Assembly (NCBI GenBank): GCA_902494195.1
Contig: CABUSH010000013.1
Span: 1 to 55,937, forward strand
Reading direction: 5' to 3'
From: an uncultured Collinsella sp.
GTDB lineage: Bacteria > Actinomycetota > Coriobacteriia > Coriobacteriales > Coriobacteriaceae
DNA: 55,937 nt
Shown in pieces: positions 31,840-40,725 of the stretch. Position numbers and translations under genes: made by a program. Numbering within the stretch: position 1 is the first letter of the stretch; every line of letters begins with the position of its first letter. The notes below the pieces were generated by a model. It saw only the letters and a list, made by a program, of their open reading frames with translations, was not told the origin of the DNA and made no database searches.

Positions 31840-33169
31840 AGAGATGCCCCATCAGATCGGTGTGATACATGCCCGACAAGAACTCGTCGTTTGCCAGCAC
31901 GTCGAGCTGAAGCTCGCTGTTTTCGCTCACGCCCCCAATCACGAGCTCGCCCAGGGCCGAGCGCATCTTGCGAATGGCGCCGTCACGCGTGGGCGCACAC
32001 ACGATGAGCTTGCCGAGCATGGAGTCGTAGTACGGCGGAACTTTCGCACCGGTAAACATGGCGGAATCCCAGCGCACGCGCGGGCCACCCGGCACACGCA
32101 ACGCGGTGACCGTTCCGCACGACGGCAGAAAGTCCGGCGTTTCGGCATTGATGCGGCACTCCATGGCGTGGTTGCGCACCGGCATGTCCTCCTGCTCAAA
32201 GGGCAGAGGCTGGCCGGCTGCCACGCGCAGCTGCCACTTGACCAAGTCGGTATCGGTTACAAACTCTGTAACCGGATGCTCCACCTGCAAGCGCGTGTTC
32301 ATTTCCATAAAGTAGAAATTGCCGTCGTCCGAGTACAGAAACTCGATGGTGCCAGCGCCCTCATAACCGACGGCACGAGCCAAGTCGCGCGCGGCCTTGT
32401 GCATGCGCGCGCGAATATCGTCGCGTCCGTCGAGGCACGGCGCGGGGCTCTCCTCGATCAGCTTTTGGTTGCGGCGCTGCACCGAGCACTCGCGCTCGCC
32501 GAGTGAAAACACATGGCCCTGCTTATCGGCCATAATCTGTACCTCAACGTGATGCGCCGGCGCGACGAACTTCTCCATGTAGCACTCGCCGTCGCCAAAA
32601 ACGGCCTCGCCCTCGGCACGCGCCTCGATGAACGCCTTTGCCGCGTCTTCCACGCGCTCGACCTTGCGAATACCGCGACCGCCACCGCCGGCACGCGCCT
32701 TGATGAGCACGGGACAGCCGATGCGCTCGGCCTCGGCCGTCGCCTCCTCGGGGCTTTTGAGCAAATCGCAGCCCGGCACGATGGGCACGCCCGCGGCAGC
32801 AGCCGTTCGGCGTGCGGCGTCCTTGTCGCCCATGCTGTCGATCACCTCGGCCGAAGGACCGACAAACGCCAGACCGTATTTGTCGCAGTCGCGCACGAAG
32901 CTCGCCTTCTCTGAGAAAAAGCCATAGCCGGGATGAATTGCCTTAGCTCCCGACTTTACGGCACAGGTGAGCACGGCATCGTCGTTGAGGTAGCTCTCGG
33001 CAAGACGCGGGCCGCCGATGCAATACGCCTCGTCGGCAAGCTGCACGTGTAGCGCGTCCGCATCGGCCGTGGAATAAACGGCGACGGTCTTGATGCCCAT
33101 ATCGCGGCACGCGCGGATAACACGGACCGCGACTTCGCCGCGGTTGGCGATGAGCACTTTGTCGAACAT
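31826..33169 (-). CDS. accC: Biotin carboxylase
   Basis: 447 residues, the usual AccC length. N-terminal FDKVLIANRGEVAVRVIRA, ATP-grasp glycine-rich loop IKARAGGGGRGIRKV near 160, and FMEMNTRLQVEHPVTEFVT near 288 are all intact. Start ATG at 33169 has AAGGAAGG upstream; the longer frame is an artefact. It carboxylates the biotin on AccB. Confidence 0.97.
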   Translation of the reverse strand: MFDKVLIANRGEVAVRVIRACRDMGIKTVAVYSTADADALHVQLADEAYCIGGPRLAESYLNDDAVLTCAVKSGAKAIHPGYGFFSEKASFVRDCDKYGLAFVGPSAEVIDSMGDKDAARRTAAAAGVPIVPGCDLLKSPEEATAEAERIGCPVLIKARAGGGGRGIRKVERVEDAAKAFIEARAEGEAVFGDGECYMEKFVAPAHHVEVQIMADKQGHVFSLGERECSVQRRNQKLIEESPAPCLDGRDDIRARMHKAARDLARAVGYEGAGTIEFLYSDDGNFYFMEMNTRLQVEHPVTEFVTDTDLVKWQLRVAAGQPLPFEQEDMPVRNHAMECRINAETPDFLPSCGTVTALRVPGGPRVRWDSAMFTGAKVPPYYDSMLGKLIVCAPTRDGAIRKMRSALGELVIGGVSENSELQLDVLANDEFLSGMYHTDLMGHLYADE

Positions 33170-33179
33170 GAAGCCTTCC

Positions 33180-33602
33180 TTAACTTTCGTGCATGAGTGC
33201 AAAAGACATATCGGCGCGGCAGCAAACCTCACCGTTGACGCTCGCGGTACCCGTCGCAAAGTGGAACGGCCCGCGCGCACGCGTGATGGAGCACACTAGA
33301 TCCACCGTGTCGCCCGGGCGCACCGGACGCTTAAAGCGCACCTTGTCCAGACTCGTGTAGAACGGCGTCGCGCCGCGCGCCTCCTCATCGCCCATCAGCA
33401 GCACGCAGCAGTTCTGGGCGAGCATCTCGCACTGAATCACGCCGGGAACGACCGGGTTTCCCGGAAAATGTCCCTGCAAAAAGTACTCGTCGCCTGTAAT
33501 CGTGATCTTGCCGTGGGCCTCGTCGCCCACCAGCTCGGCTTCGTCGAGCAAAAGCATCGGCTCGCGATGCGGTAACAGCTTCTTGAGCTCTTCTTTGTTC
33601 AT
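33180..33602 (-). CDS. fabZ: 3-hydroxyacyl-ACP dehydratase FabZ
   Basis: 140 residues with the hot-dog-fold active-site motif GHFPGNPVVPGV (His) and EMLAQ (Glu position). It dehydrates 3-hydroxyacyl-ACP in each elongation round. ATG at 33602 follows AGGTG with good spacing; a GTG three codons earlier is possible. No FabA or FabM lies in the cluster. Confidence 0.96.
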   Translation of the reverse strand: MNKEELKKLLPHREPMLLLDEAELVGDEAHGKITITGDEYFLQGHFPGNPVVPGVIQCEMLAQNCCVLLMGDEEARGATPFYTSLDKVRFKRPVRPGDTVDLVCSITRARGPFHFATGTASVNGEVCCRADMSFALMHES

Positions 33603-33611
33603 GGATATCAC

Positions 33612-34085
33612 CTATCCGATCCTCATGAGGCAGCTGCCAAACTCCACGAGGTCGCCGTCGGCCACGCAGATCTCGAGCACCTCACCGTCTGCCTCGGCCG
33701 TCACCTCGTTGAGAACCTTCATGGCCTCGATGATGCAGAGGGTCTCGCCGGCCTTGACCTTGGAGCCCACGCGCACAAATGGCTCGTCGCCCGGCGCAGG
33801 GGCAGCATAGAAGACGCCCACCATGGGAGCAGTCACCTCGGTGCCCTTGGGCTCCGGCGCGGCGGCAGGTGTCTGCGTGGCGGGTTCCGGTGCGGCAGGC
33901 GCGACTGTGGGAGCTGCAACTTGAGCGGCCATGGCGCTCGGCATAGGCATGGGCACGGCAACCGGCTGCGCCACACTCGCGCGCTCGAGTTCGACCGCGG
34001 TGCCATCGGGCTCCTCAACGCGTACGCGCGTGAGGCCGCGGTCCTCCATCACATCGGCTATCTCGGCAAGTCTTTTGGAATCCAT
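33612..34085 (-). CDS. accB: Biotin carboxyl carrier protein of acetyl-CoA carboxylase
   Basis: 157 residues: N-terminal helix region, a Pro/Ala-rich flexible linker (about 40-85), then the biotinyl domain. The biotinylated lysine is Lys123 in EAMKVLNEV. The usual Met-Lys-Met is Met-Lys-Val here. AGGAG upstream of the ATG. It is the substrate of the BirA encoded divergently at 39464. Confidence 0.96.
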   Translation of the reverse strand: MDSKRLAEIADVMEDRGLTRVRVEEPDGTAVELERASVAQPVAVPMPMPSAMAAQVAAPTVAPAAPEPATQTPAAAPEPKGTEVTAPMVGVFYAAPAPGDEPFVRVGSKVKAGETLCIIEAMKVLNEVTAEADGEVLEICVADGDLVEFGSCLMRIG

Positions 34086-34088
34086 GCT

Positions 34089-35336
34089 CTAGCTCCTCGT
34101 ATATCTACGCAGCGCGATGGCGGCGTTGTGCCCGCCAAAGCCCAGGTTGGTCGAAAGCGCCCAGGTAAGGTCGGCGCGAACCGCGCGATTGGGCGTGTAA
34201 TCAAGATCGCAGGCGGAATCGGGCGTGTGGTAGTTAATGGTCGGCGGCACCACGCCCTGCTCGAGTGCCATGGCGCAGGCCATGACCTCAATGGCCCCCG
34301 TGGCACCGATCATGTGCCCCGTCATCGACTTGGTCGACGAGACATGTGCGGCGCGCGCCGCGTCCTCGCCGAGCGCTCGCTTAATGCCCGCCGTCTCGGA
34401 CGAATCATTAAGCTTGGTCGAGGTGCCGTGGGCATTGATGTAGAGGCCCTCGGAAGGCTTGACGTCGCCCTCGGCCACCGCCAGCGATATCGCGCGGGCA
34501 ATGCCGGCAGCCTCGGGATCGGGACTCGTGATGTGATAAGCATCATCGGTGTTACCGTAGCCCACGACCTCGGCATAAATGTGCGCACCGCGCGCCTGCG
34601 CATGTTCCATGCTCTCGAGTACCAGCACGCAAGCGCCCTCGCCCATCACAAAGCCGTCGCGGTCTGCATCGAACGGGCGGCAAGCCGTCGCAGGATCGGG
34701 GTTGGTGGTCAATGCGCGGCAGGACGTAAAGCCTGCAACGGCATCGGGGATAATGGCCGCCTCGGCGCCGCCCGCGAGGATCGCGTCGGCATAGCCGTGC
34801 TTGATGGCGCGGAACGCCTCGCCCACCGCATGGGCCGAGGTCGCGCAAGCAGTCACGACTGGCAGGGTCGGTCCCTTTGCCTTGTGGCGGATCGCGATAT
34901 TGCCCGAAGCCATGTTGGGAATCATCATCGCAATCATATAGGGCGATGCGCGGCGAGGTCCACGATCGGCGATCATGTGGACGTTGTCGACGAGCGTCGT
35001 CATGCCGCCCACGCCCGAGCCCACGTAGACGCCCAGACGCTCACGATCGATGGCGCCTTCGACATCAAAGCCCGCATCGTGCATTGCCTCGTCCGAAGCC
35101 GCCATCGCAAACTGAACGCAGGGGTCGAGATGCTTGGCGTCACGCTTGCCAAAGTACTCGTTGCCGTCAAAGCCCTTGACTTCGGCCGCCACCTTGACGG
35201 TAAACGCATCGGTATCGAAGTGCGTGATCGGGCCGATGCCACAGGTCCCGGCGCACATGGCCGCCCAGGTGGCAAGCGCGGTGTTGCCAAGCGGCGACAC
35301 GGCACCGATGCCGGTGATTGCAACTCTCTGTTCCAT
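34089..35336 (-). CDS. fabF: 3-oxoacyl-ACP synthase II
   Basis: 415 residues. Ketosynthase triad: Cys in VVTACATSAHAVGEA near 160, His in NAHGTSTKLNDSSE near 300 and His in KSMTGHMIGATGAIE near 335. Elongates acyl-ACP with malonyl-ACP. Two adjacent ATGs exist; 35336 is better spaced from GAGGAG. The missing FabB suggests FabF does all elongation. Confidence 0.96.
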   Translation of the reverse strand: MEQRVAITGIGAVSPLGNTALATWAAMCAGTCGIGPITHFDTDAFTVKVAAEVKGFDGNEYFGKRDAKHLDPCVQFAMAASDEAMHDAGFDVEGAIDRERLGVYVGSGVGGMTTLVDNVHMIADRGPRRASPYMIAMMIPNMASGNIAIRHKAKGPTLPVVTACATSAHAVGEAFRAIKHGYADAILAGGAEAAIIPDAVAGFTSCRALTTNPDPATACRPFDADRDGFVMGEGACVLVLESMEHAQARGAHIYAEVVGYGNTDDAYHITSPDPEAAGIARAISLAVAEGDVKPSEGLYINAHGTSTKLNDSSETAGIKRALGEDAARAAHVSSTKSMTGHMIGATGAIEVMACAMALEQGVVPPTINYHTPDSACDLDYTPNRAVRADLTWALSTNLGFGGHNAAIALRRYTRS

Positions 35337-35375
35337 CATGCTCTCCTCATTCAAGCCGTTCTTCGGCCCTGGTTT

Positions 35376-36149
35376 CTACATCGCCATTCCGCCGTCGACG
35401 CGCACGACCTCACCCGTAATGTAGGCAGCCGCATCACTCGCCAAAAAGCGCACCACGCCGGCCACTTCCTCGGGGCGTGCCATGCGCTTAAGGGGAATCT
35501 GTTCCTCGGTTGCCGCACGCACCTTCTCCGAGAGCTTTGCCGTCATATCTGTTTCGACAAACCCGGGGGCGACCGCGTTCACTCGTACGCCGCGGGGCGC
35601 AAGCTCGCGCGCCACCGCCTTGGTAAGCCCTATCACGCCCGCCTTGGAGGCAGCATAGTTGGCCTGCCCGGCATTGCCCATCAGGCCCACAACCGAGCTC
35701 ATGTTGATGACGCAACCGCCGCGCTGGCGCATAAAGGTCTTGGTGAGCGCGCGCGTCGTATTGAACGTGCCCTTGAGATTGACATCGAGCACGCGGTCGA
35801 AGGCATCGTCGCCCATACGCATGAGCAGGCCGTCGCGCGTGATGCCGGCGTTGTTGACGAGCGCCCAAATGGAGCCAAAGTCGTTGAGGACCGTCTCCAC
35901 GCACGTGTTGACGGCGGCGGAATCGGCCACGTCACATTGATATGCGCGCGCCGTGGCGCCAGCCGCCTCGCAGGCCTCGCACGCCTCGCGCGCCGCATCG
36001 ACGCTGCCGGCATAAACGACGGCGATATCGTAGCCATCCTCCGCCAGGCCCACGGCACAAGCGCGACCGATGCCGCGTGAGCCGCCCGTGACCATCGCCA
36101 CGCGGCGCGATCCGTCGCGCTCGAGCGCGCCGTTGTTCAAGTTGCCCAT
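35376..36149 (-). CDS. fabG: 3-oxoacyl-ACP reductase
   Basis: 257 residues, a short-chain dehydrogenase. NADPH-binding TGGSRGIGRA near 21, NNAGITRDGLL near 100 and the catalytic YAASK near 165 are present. The first ~12 residues are longer than in E. coli FabG. Start ATG has GGAATG upstream. Confidence 0.96.
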   Translation of the reverse strand: MGNLNNGALERDGSRRVAMVTGGSRGIGRACAVGLAEDGYDIAVVYAGSVDAAREACEACEAAGATARAYQCDVADSAAVNTCVETVLNDFGSIWALVNNAGITRDGLLMRMGDDAFDRVLDVNLKGTFNTTRALTKTFMRQRGGCVINMSSVVGLMGNAGQANYAASKAGVIGLTKAVARELAPRGVRVNAVAPGFVETDMTAKLSEKVRAATEEQIPLKRMARPEEVAGVVRFLASDAAAYITGEVVRVDGGMAM

Positions 36150-36179
36150 GTCATTCCTTTCGGGTTACAGCCCTGTGAA

Positions 36180-37106
36180 CTATGCGAGCTCGTCGGCAAT
36201 AGCTGCGACCTGCTCGGCCGTTTCGCACGAATACACGCGAACGTCGCTCAGCGTACGCTTGACCAGGCCCGACAGCGTTTTGCCGGGGCCGACCTCAATA
36301 AACGTGTCGATGCCTTGATCCTGCAGAGCATGCAGCGCGTCGACCCAGCGCACGGCATGACTCACCTGGTTGGCCAGCACCTCCGATGCCGCCTGCGGGT
36401 CGGCCGGATAGGGCGCCGCCGTCATATTTGCCATGACCGGAATCAGCAAAGGGGACGGGGCGTGCCCGGCTTGGATATACGTCGCCAGCCCCTCAGTCGC
36501 CTCGGCCATATAGGGGCTATGGAATGCACCCGACACCGCGACCTTCATGGCGCGACCGCCAGCCTCTTTTACCAGGGCGTCGAGGTTCTGCAACGCATCG
36601 GGCGCTCCGGCCACAACCGTCTGCTGGGGACTGTTGTAGTTGACCGGCCAGCAGTTCTCGCCGGCCTGTTTTGCCAGGCCCTCGACTTGCGCTGCATCGA
36701 GCTTGATGACGGCGCGCATGCCGCCGGGGTGACGCTCAGCCGCCGTGGCCATCAATGCCGCGCGCTCACACACGAGCTCAAAACCCGCTCGTGTATCGAA
36801 TGCCCCCGCAAAGGTGAGTGCAGCGACCTCGCCCAGCGAGAATCCCGCACAGGCGGCAGGCACCACGCCGCGCTCGCGCAGGGCGACGGCAACAGCCAAG
36901 TCGTGCACGAACACGCAAGGCTGCGTGTTCTCGGTCTGTGAGAGCTCCTCTTTCGAGGCGCTCCGGCACTGTTCGCTCGTCCCCGGACGCACCTCGTCGG
37001 CAATGGCGAACACTTCGGCAGCCGCCGGCGATGCTTCGATAAGATCGACGCCCATCGCGGGATGCTGGGCACCCTGACCGGCAAACAGAAACGCTACGCT
37101 ACCCAT
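36180..37106 (-). CDS. fabD: Malonyl-CoA:ACP transacylase
   Basis: 308 residues. FLFAGQGAQ opens the domain; catalytic Ser90 is in GFSLGEVAA; the partner His is in SGAFHSPYM near 195. Start ATG overlaps the last codons of fabK by 13 bp, indicating coupling. It loads malonyl onto AcpP. Confidence 0.96.
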   Translation of the reverse strand: MGSVAFLFAGQGAQHPAMGVDLIEASPAAAEVFAIADEVRPGTSEQCRSASKEELSQTENTQPCVFVHDLAVAVALRERGVVPAACAGFSLGEVAALTFAGAFDTRAGFELVCERAALMATAAERHPGGMRAVIKLDAAQVEGLAKQAGENCWPVNYNSPQQTVVAGAPDALQNLDALVKEAGGRAMKVAVSGAFHSPYMAEATEGLATYIQAGHAPSPLLIPVMANMTAAPYPADPQAASEVLANQVSHAVRWVDALHALQDQGIDTFIEVGPGKTLSGLVKRTLSDVRVYSCETAEQVAAIADELA

Positions 37107-38038
37107 GCGAACGCACCCTTCAGGACATGCTCGGCGCCATCGACCAGATCGTCGACGATTTCGCGTGCGCTCTGACGTTCGTTGACCATTCCGGCAATCT
37201 GTCCGCACAAATACGAACCCTCTTCGTAATTACCGTCCTTTGCGGCTTTACGAAGCGCGCCCGTGCCCATGGCCCCGAGCTCCTCGGGGCTTGCGCCAGC
37301 CGCCTCGTTCTTGGCATACGCGTTGGTGAAGGGGCTCTTGAGAGCGCGAACCGGATGTCCCGTCGAGCGACCGGTCGCACGCGTCGAGGTGTCGTTGGCC
37401 TTCAGGACCATCTCCTTGTACTGCTCCGATACGGTGCACTCATCTGCGATCAGAAAGCGCGTACCCACCTGCACGCCGGCGGCGCCCAGCATAAAGGCGG
37501 CCGCCACGCCGCGGCCATCAGCGATACCGCCAGCCGCAACCACGGGAATATCGACCGCATCGACAACCTGCGGCACCAGTGCCATCGTCGAGGTCTCGCC
37601 AATATGGCCGCCTGATTCGGTACCCTCGGCAACCACGGCAGTGGCTCCACGACGCGCCACGAGGCGCGCCAGCGCCACCGAGGCAACGACCGGGATGACC
37701 TTGATGCCCGCCTCGTTCCACGCCTTCATGTACTTGGTGGGATTGCCGGCACCCGTCACGACGACCGGCACCCGCTCGTCAATCACGACCCGCGCGACCT
37801 CGTCGGCAAACGGGCTCATGAGCATGACGTTGACGCCAAAGGGCTTATCCGTCCTGGCGCGCAGCTCATGAATCTGGTCGCGCAGCCAGTTGGCGTCGGC
37901 GTTCATGGCCGCGATAATCCCTAAGCCGCCCGCCTCGGACACTGCGGACGCCAGCGAGGCGTCGGCGATCCAGGCCATACCGCCCTGGAACACGGGCTTT
38001 TCGATGCCGAGCAGATCGCAGAGAGGAGTCTTGAGCAT
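37094..38038 (-). CDS. fabK: Enoyl-ACP reductase II, FMN-dependent
   Basis: 314 residues of the FabK/2-nitropropane dioxygenase family (KPVFQGGMAWIAD, GGHIGE, AGGIADGRGVAAAFMLGA). Position between acpP and fabD fits FabK rather than a nitronate monooxygenase. No FabI or FabL is seen here, so this flavoprotein is the likely final-step reductase, which would confer intrinsic triclosan tolerance. Start ATG two bases past the acpP stop. Confidence 0.94.
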   Translation of the reverse strand: MLKTPLCDLLGIEKPVFQGGMAWIADASLASAVSEAGGLGIIAAMNADANWLRDQIHELRARTDKPFGVNVMLMSPFADEVARVVIDERVPVVVTGAGNPTKYMKAWNEAGIKVIPVVASVALARLVARRGATAVVAEGTESGGHIGETSTMALVPQVVDAVDIPVVAAGGIADGRGVAAAFMLGAAGVQVGTRFLIADECTVSEQYKEMVLKANDTSTRATGRSTGHPVRALKSPFTNAYAKNEAAGASPEELGAMGTGALRKAAKDGNYEEGSYLCGQIAGMVNERQSAREIVDDLVDGAEHVLKGAFAWVA

Positions 38039-38040
38039 CT

Positions 38041-38277
38041 CTACTTCTCCAATGCCGCCTCGACCGTATCGGCGAACTCGCCGACCGTCTTGGGGTTCTC
38101 CTCGGTATCGAGCTGGATGCCAAACTCATCCTCAACGGCGACGAGGATCTCGACGGTGCCCAGACTGTCGAGACCAATCTCCTCGAGCGTGGACTCGGGC
38201 TTCATCTCGACGTCGTCAAGACCGGCGGTCTCGCGGATAACATCGCAAACGCGCTCGAAGGTCTTCTGATCTGCCAT
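38041..38277 (-). CDS. acpP: Acyl carrier protein
   Basis: 78 residues, acidic, four-helix. The phosphopantetheine serine is Ser38 in GLDSLGTVEIL. AAGGAG upstream of the ATG. Central carrier of the FAS-II operon. Confidence 0.97.
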   Translation of the reverse strand: MADQKTFERVCDVIRETAGLDDVEMKPESTLEEIGLDSLGTVEILVAVEDEFGIQLDTEENPKTVGEFADTVEAALEK

Positions 38278-38329
38278 GGTAGTTCTCCTTTGTTTGTGCC
38301 CTAGGGGCGTTTTTATTTCCTATGTGCGA

Positions 38330-39289
38330 CTACTTCCAACGAAGCAGATAGCCCCCTATATCCAGGCCGGCGCCAAATCCAACGAGGGCGATGGTGTCGC
38401 CCGCATTCAGTGCGTTGGTGCGCGCCAGCCGATCAAGCGCAAAGGGAATGCAGGCGCTCGAAATATTGCCGGTCTCGCGCAGCGTTCGAACCACGCGCTC
38501 GCCTGGCACGCCGAGGCGCTTGACTGCCTGGCTCAGGATTCGTTCGTTAGCCTGATGGAATACAAAATGGTCGATGTCTTCGACCGAAATGCCCGCATCG
38601 CTCGCAAGCTTATGAACCGTGTCACAGATGGCGTTGACGCCGAACTTGAACACACGGCGGCCATTCATGGACAGCACGCTCTCGCTATCTACGGAGGCCT
38701 TAAACGGCGAGGTGCCGACCAGTCCGGGAACGTGCAACGTCTCGACGTCGGGCGCCGTCGAAAGCTCAACGGCAAGGGGGCTGTCTCCCCCGGCCTCAAT
38801 CACCGCGGCGCCTGCCCCATCGCCAAAGAGCACGCAGGTGGCGCGGTCGGTCCAGTCGAGCGCGCGCGTCATCTGCTCGGCGGCAACGACAAGCACATGC
38901 TTGGCTCGTCCTCGGGCGATATAGCCCTCGGCAACATCGAGCGCAAATACGAAGCCGGCGCAGGCAGCCGAGACATCGAAGGCAGGGCACGTCGCGCCCA
39001 GTCGCTCAGCAACGGCACACGCCTCGGCGGGAACAAGGTGGTCACCCGTCGTCGTCGAGCAGACGATCAGATCCAACTGGCTCGCGTCGATTCCGGACAC
39101 CTGAAGTGCCCGCTCGCTCGCCGCTACGGCAAGGTCGTCAAGTGACTCGGTGGTGCAGACGTGGCGGCTCTTGATACCTGTGCGGGTAAAAATCCACTGA
39201 TCCGAGGTATCGAGGAACTCGGACAGCTCGTCATTGGAAACACTGCGCTTAGGAAGCGCCGAGCCTGTTCCAAGAATCGTGAAACCCAT
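38330..39289 (-). CDS. fabH: 3-oxoacyl-ACP synthase III
   Basis: 319 residues. Catalytic Cys in VSAACAGFVFAL near 112, His in FVFHQANERI near 245 and Asn in TGNISSACIP near 275. It starts fatty acid synthesis from acetyl- or branched acyl-CoA. Start ATG at 39289 has AAAGGAGG upstream; the longer frame covers the promoter region. First gene of the FAS-II operon, preceded by twin operators. Confidence 0.96.
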   Translation of the reverse strand: MGFTILGTGSALPKRSVSNDELSEFLDTSDQWIFTRTGIKSRHVCTTESLDDLAVAASERALQVSGIDASQLDLIVCSTTTGDHLVPAEACAVAERLGATCPAFDVSAACAGFVFALDVAEGYIARGRAKHVLVVAAEQMTRALDWTDRATCVLFGDGAGAAVIEAGGDSPLAVELSTAPDVETLHVPGLVGTSPFKASVDSESVLSMNGRRVFKFGVNAICDTVHKLASDAGISVEDIDHFVFHQANERILSQAVKRLGVPGERVVRTLRETGNISSACIPFALDRLARTNALNAGDTIALVGFGAGLDIGGYLLRWK

Positions 39290-39307
39290 CACTAACCTCC
39301 TTTGAGT

Positions 39308-39371
39308 TGTTGACGTGTTTACATCGACCAAGAGAGGATAGCGCATTTCAGTCGTTGTTAACGTGTTAACA
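39308..39371. promoter_or_regulatory. Twin palindromic operators between fabH and birA
   Basis: Two 16-bp near-palindromes, TGTTGACGTGTTTACA (39308-39323) and TGTTAACGTGTTAACA (39356-39371), lie 48 bp apart, about four and a half helical turns. A minus-strand -10 candidate TATCCT lies between them. The spacing suggests one dimeric regulator controlling both directions. The motif is not the FapR, FadR or FabT consensus. Confidence 0.55.
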
Positions 39372-39463
39372 TTAAATTGTCCAAATGCGACAAAGGCTTC
39401 ACATTGTGTCTCTCTCGACACCATTGCGTTATTCACTTATTCATTAAGGAGGTAGCAGCCGTT

Positions 39464-40240
39464 ATGGATGCCAAATTAACGATAGTCGACGTAACCGGAT
39501 CGACCAACGATGACCTGCTCGAAGCAGGAAAACAGGGAGCGCCGCACGGCACAGGACTTGCCGCCCGGGCTCAGACAGCAGGACGCGGCCGGCGCGGCCA
39601 CAAGTGGGATTCAACCGCCGGCAACCTATTGCTTTCGATTGTCCTGCGTCCATGCGTTAATCCTGCGAAGTACTCTGGTCTTGCTGCCGTCAGCGGCCTA
39701 GCGGTGCTCGAGGCGCTCGAAAAACAGGGTCTTGCAAACGAGATTGGCCTCAAATGGCCCAACGACCTGGTCGCGCGTGGACGCAAACTCGGCGGCATTC
39801 TGGTCGAGGCCGCACGCGATAACGAAGGCAAACCTTTCGCCGTCTGTGGCATTGGTGTCAATGTGAACTATGCGCCCCAAGAGGTGCCCGATGGCGGCCT
39901 GCCGGCAATCGGTCTCTCGGACCTTAACGAGAACGTTCCAGCTGTCGACATGCTCCTCGATGAGGTCTATCACGCAGTTATAGACGCTATAGATGCCTGG
40001 GCAGAACGCCTCAACGCCATGGAAGAAAACACCGGACCGCTCGCGCCCGTCCACGGCGAATATGTCACTCACCTCAATTGGATTGGAAAGCACGTTATCG
40101 CCCGCTCCCCTGCCGGTGACGAGCTGGCGCGAGGCATCTTTAAAACGGTCGATGGCTTTGGTCGTGCGTGCATCGAAACAGAAGACGGCTTGCGATCCTT
40201 CCATTTTGAGGAAGCGTCATTGCGCCCCTTGAGTGAGTAG
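39464..40240 (+). CDS. birA: Biotin--[acetyl-CoA-carboxylase] ligase, class I
   Basis: 258 residues without the N-terminal DNA-binding domain, so it is a ligase and not the biotin repressor. GRGRRGHKWDS near 45 and KWPNDLVARG near 100 are the biotinyl-AMP binding motifs; a C-terminal SH3-like domain follows. Start at MDAKLT, with AAGGAGG 10 bp upstream. Divergent from the fab/acc operon whose AccB it modifies. Confidence 0.93.
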   Translation: MDAKLTIVDVTGSTNDDLLEAGKQGAPHGTGLAARAQTAGRGRRGHKWDSTAGNLLLSIVLRPCVNPAKYSGLAAVSGLAVLEALEKQGLANEIGLKWPNDLVARGRKLGGILVEAARDNEGKPFAVCGIGVNVNYAPQEVPDGGLPAIGLSDLNENVPAVDMLLDEVYHAVIDAIDAWAERLNAMEENTGPLAPVHGEYVTHLNWIGKHVIARSPAGDELARGIFKTVDGFGRACIETEDGLRSFHFEEASLRPLSE

Positions 40241-40300
40241 GTCGCCACAGCCAGCCGCTCGGCAGCCTTACCCGGCGATCCAAACCCATCATGCAAAACA

Positions 40301-40337
40301 AAAGGGCCCCGCTACCGTAACGGCAGCGGGGCCCTTT
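40301..40337. terminator. Bidirectional terminator between birA and rpsJ
   Basis: Stem AAAGGGCCCCGCT/AGCGGGGCCCTTT with an 11-nt loop. A-runs precede it on the plus strand (U-run for the minus strand). It closes both convergent genes. Confidence 0.85.
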
Positions 40338-40356
40338 AAGCTATGAGCGATATCGC

Positions 40357-40665
40357 TTAGAGCTTGATGTCGATGTCGACGCCAGCGGGGAGGTCGAGAC
40401 GCATGAGCGAATCAACGGTGCCCGAGGTGGGGTCGAGGATGTCGATGAGGCGCTTGTGGGTGCGCATCTCGAACTGCTCACGGGAGTCCTTGTTCACGTG
40501 CGGCGAGCGGATAACCGTGTACAGGTTGCGCTCGGTGGGCAGGGGGACAGGACCGGAAACGCGAGCGCCGGTCTTCTGAGCGGTCTCGACGATGAGCTTC
40601 GCGGACTGATCGACGACCTCGTGATCATAGCCCTTGAGGCGAATGCGGATCTTCTGGGTAGCCAA
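40357..40665 (-). CDS. rpsJ: 30S ribosomal protein S10
   Basis: 102 residues, full length, with IRIRLKGYDHEVVDQSA and the EQFEMRTHKRLIDI segment. TTG start preceded by GGAGG at 6 bp. It ends the str block here: rplC does not follow, and tuf does not lie between fusA and rpsJ. Also NusB's partner in antitermination. Confidence 0.97.
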   Translation of the reverse strand: MATQKIRIRLKGYDHEVVDQSAKLIVETAQKTGARVSGPVPLPTERNLYTVIRSPHVNKDSREQFEMRTHKRLIDILDPTSGTVDSLMRLDLPAGVDIDIKL

Positions 40666-40725
40666 CTTAAACCTCCAAAGAGTGCGAGAGATGTTCTCGC
40701 GGATTACGTAACAGGGAGCTCGAAC

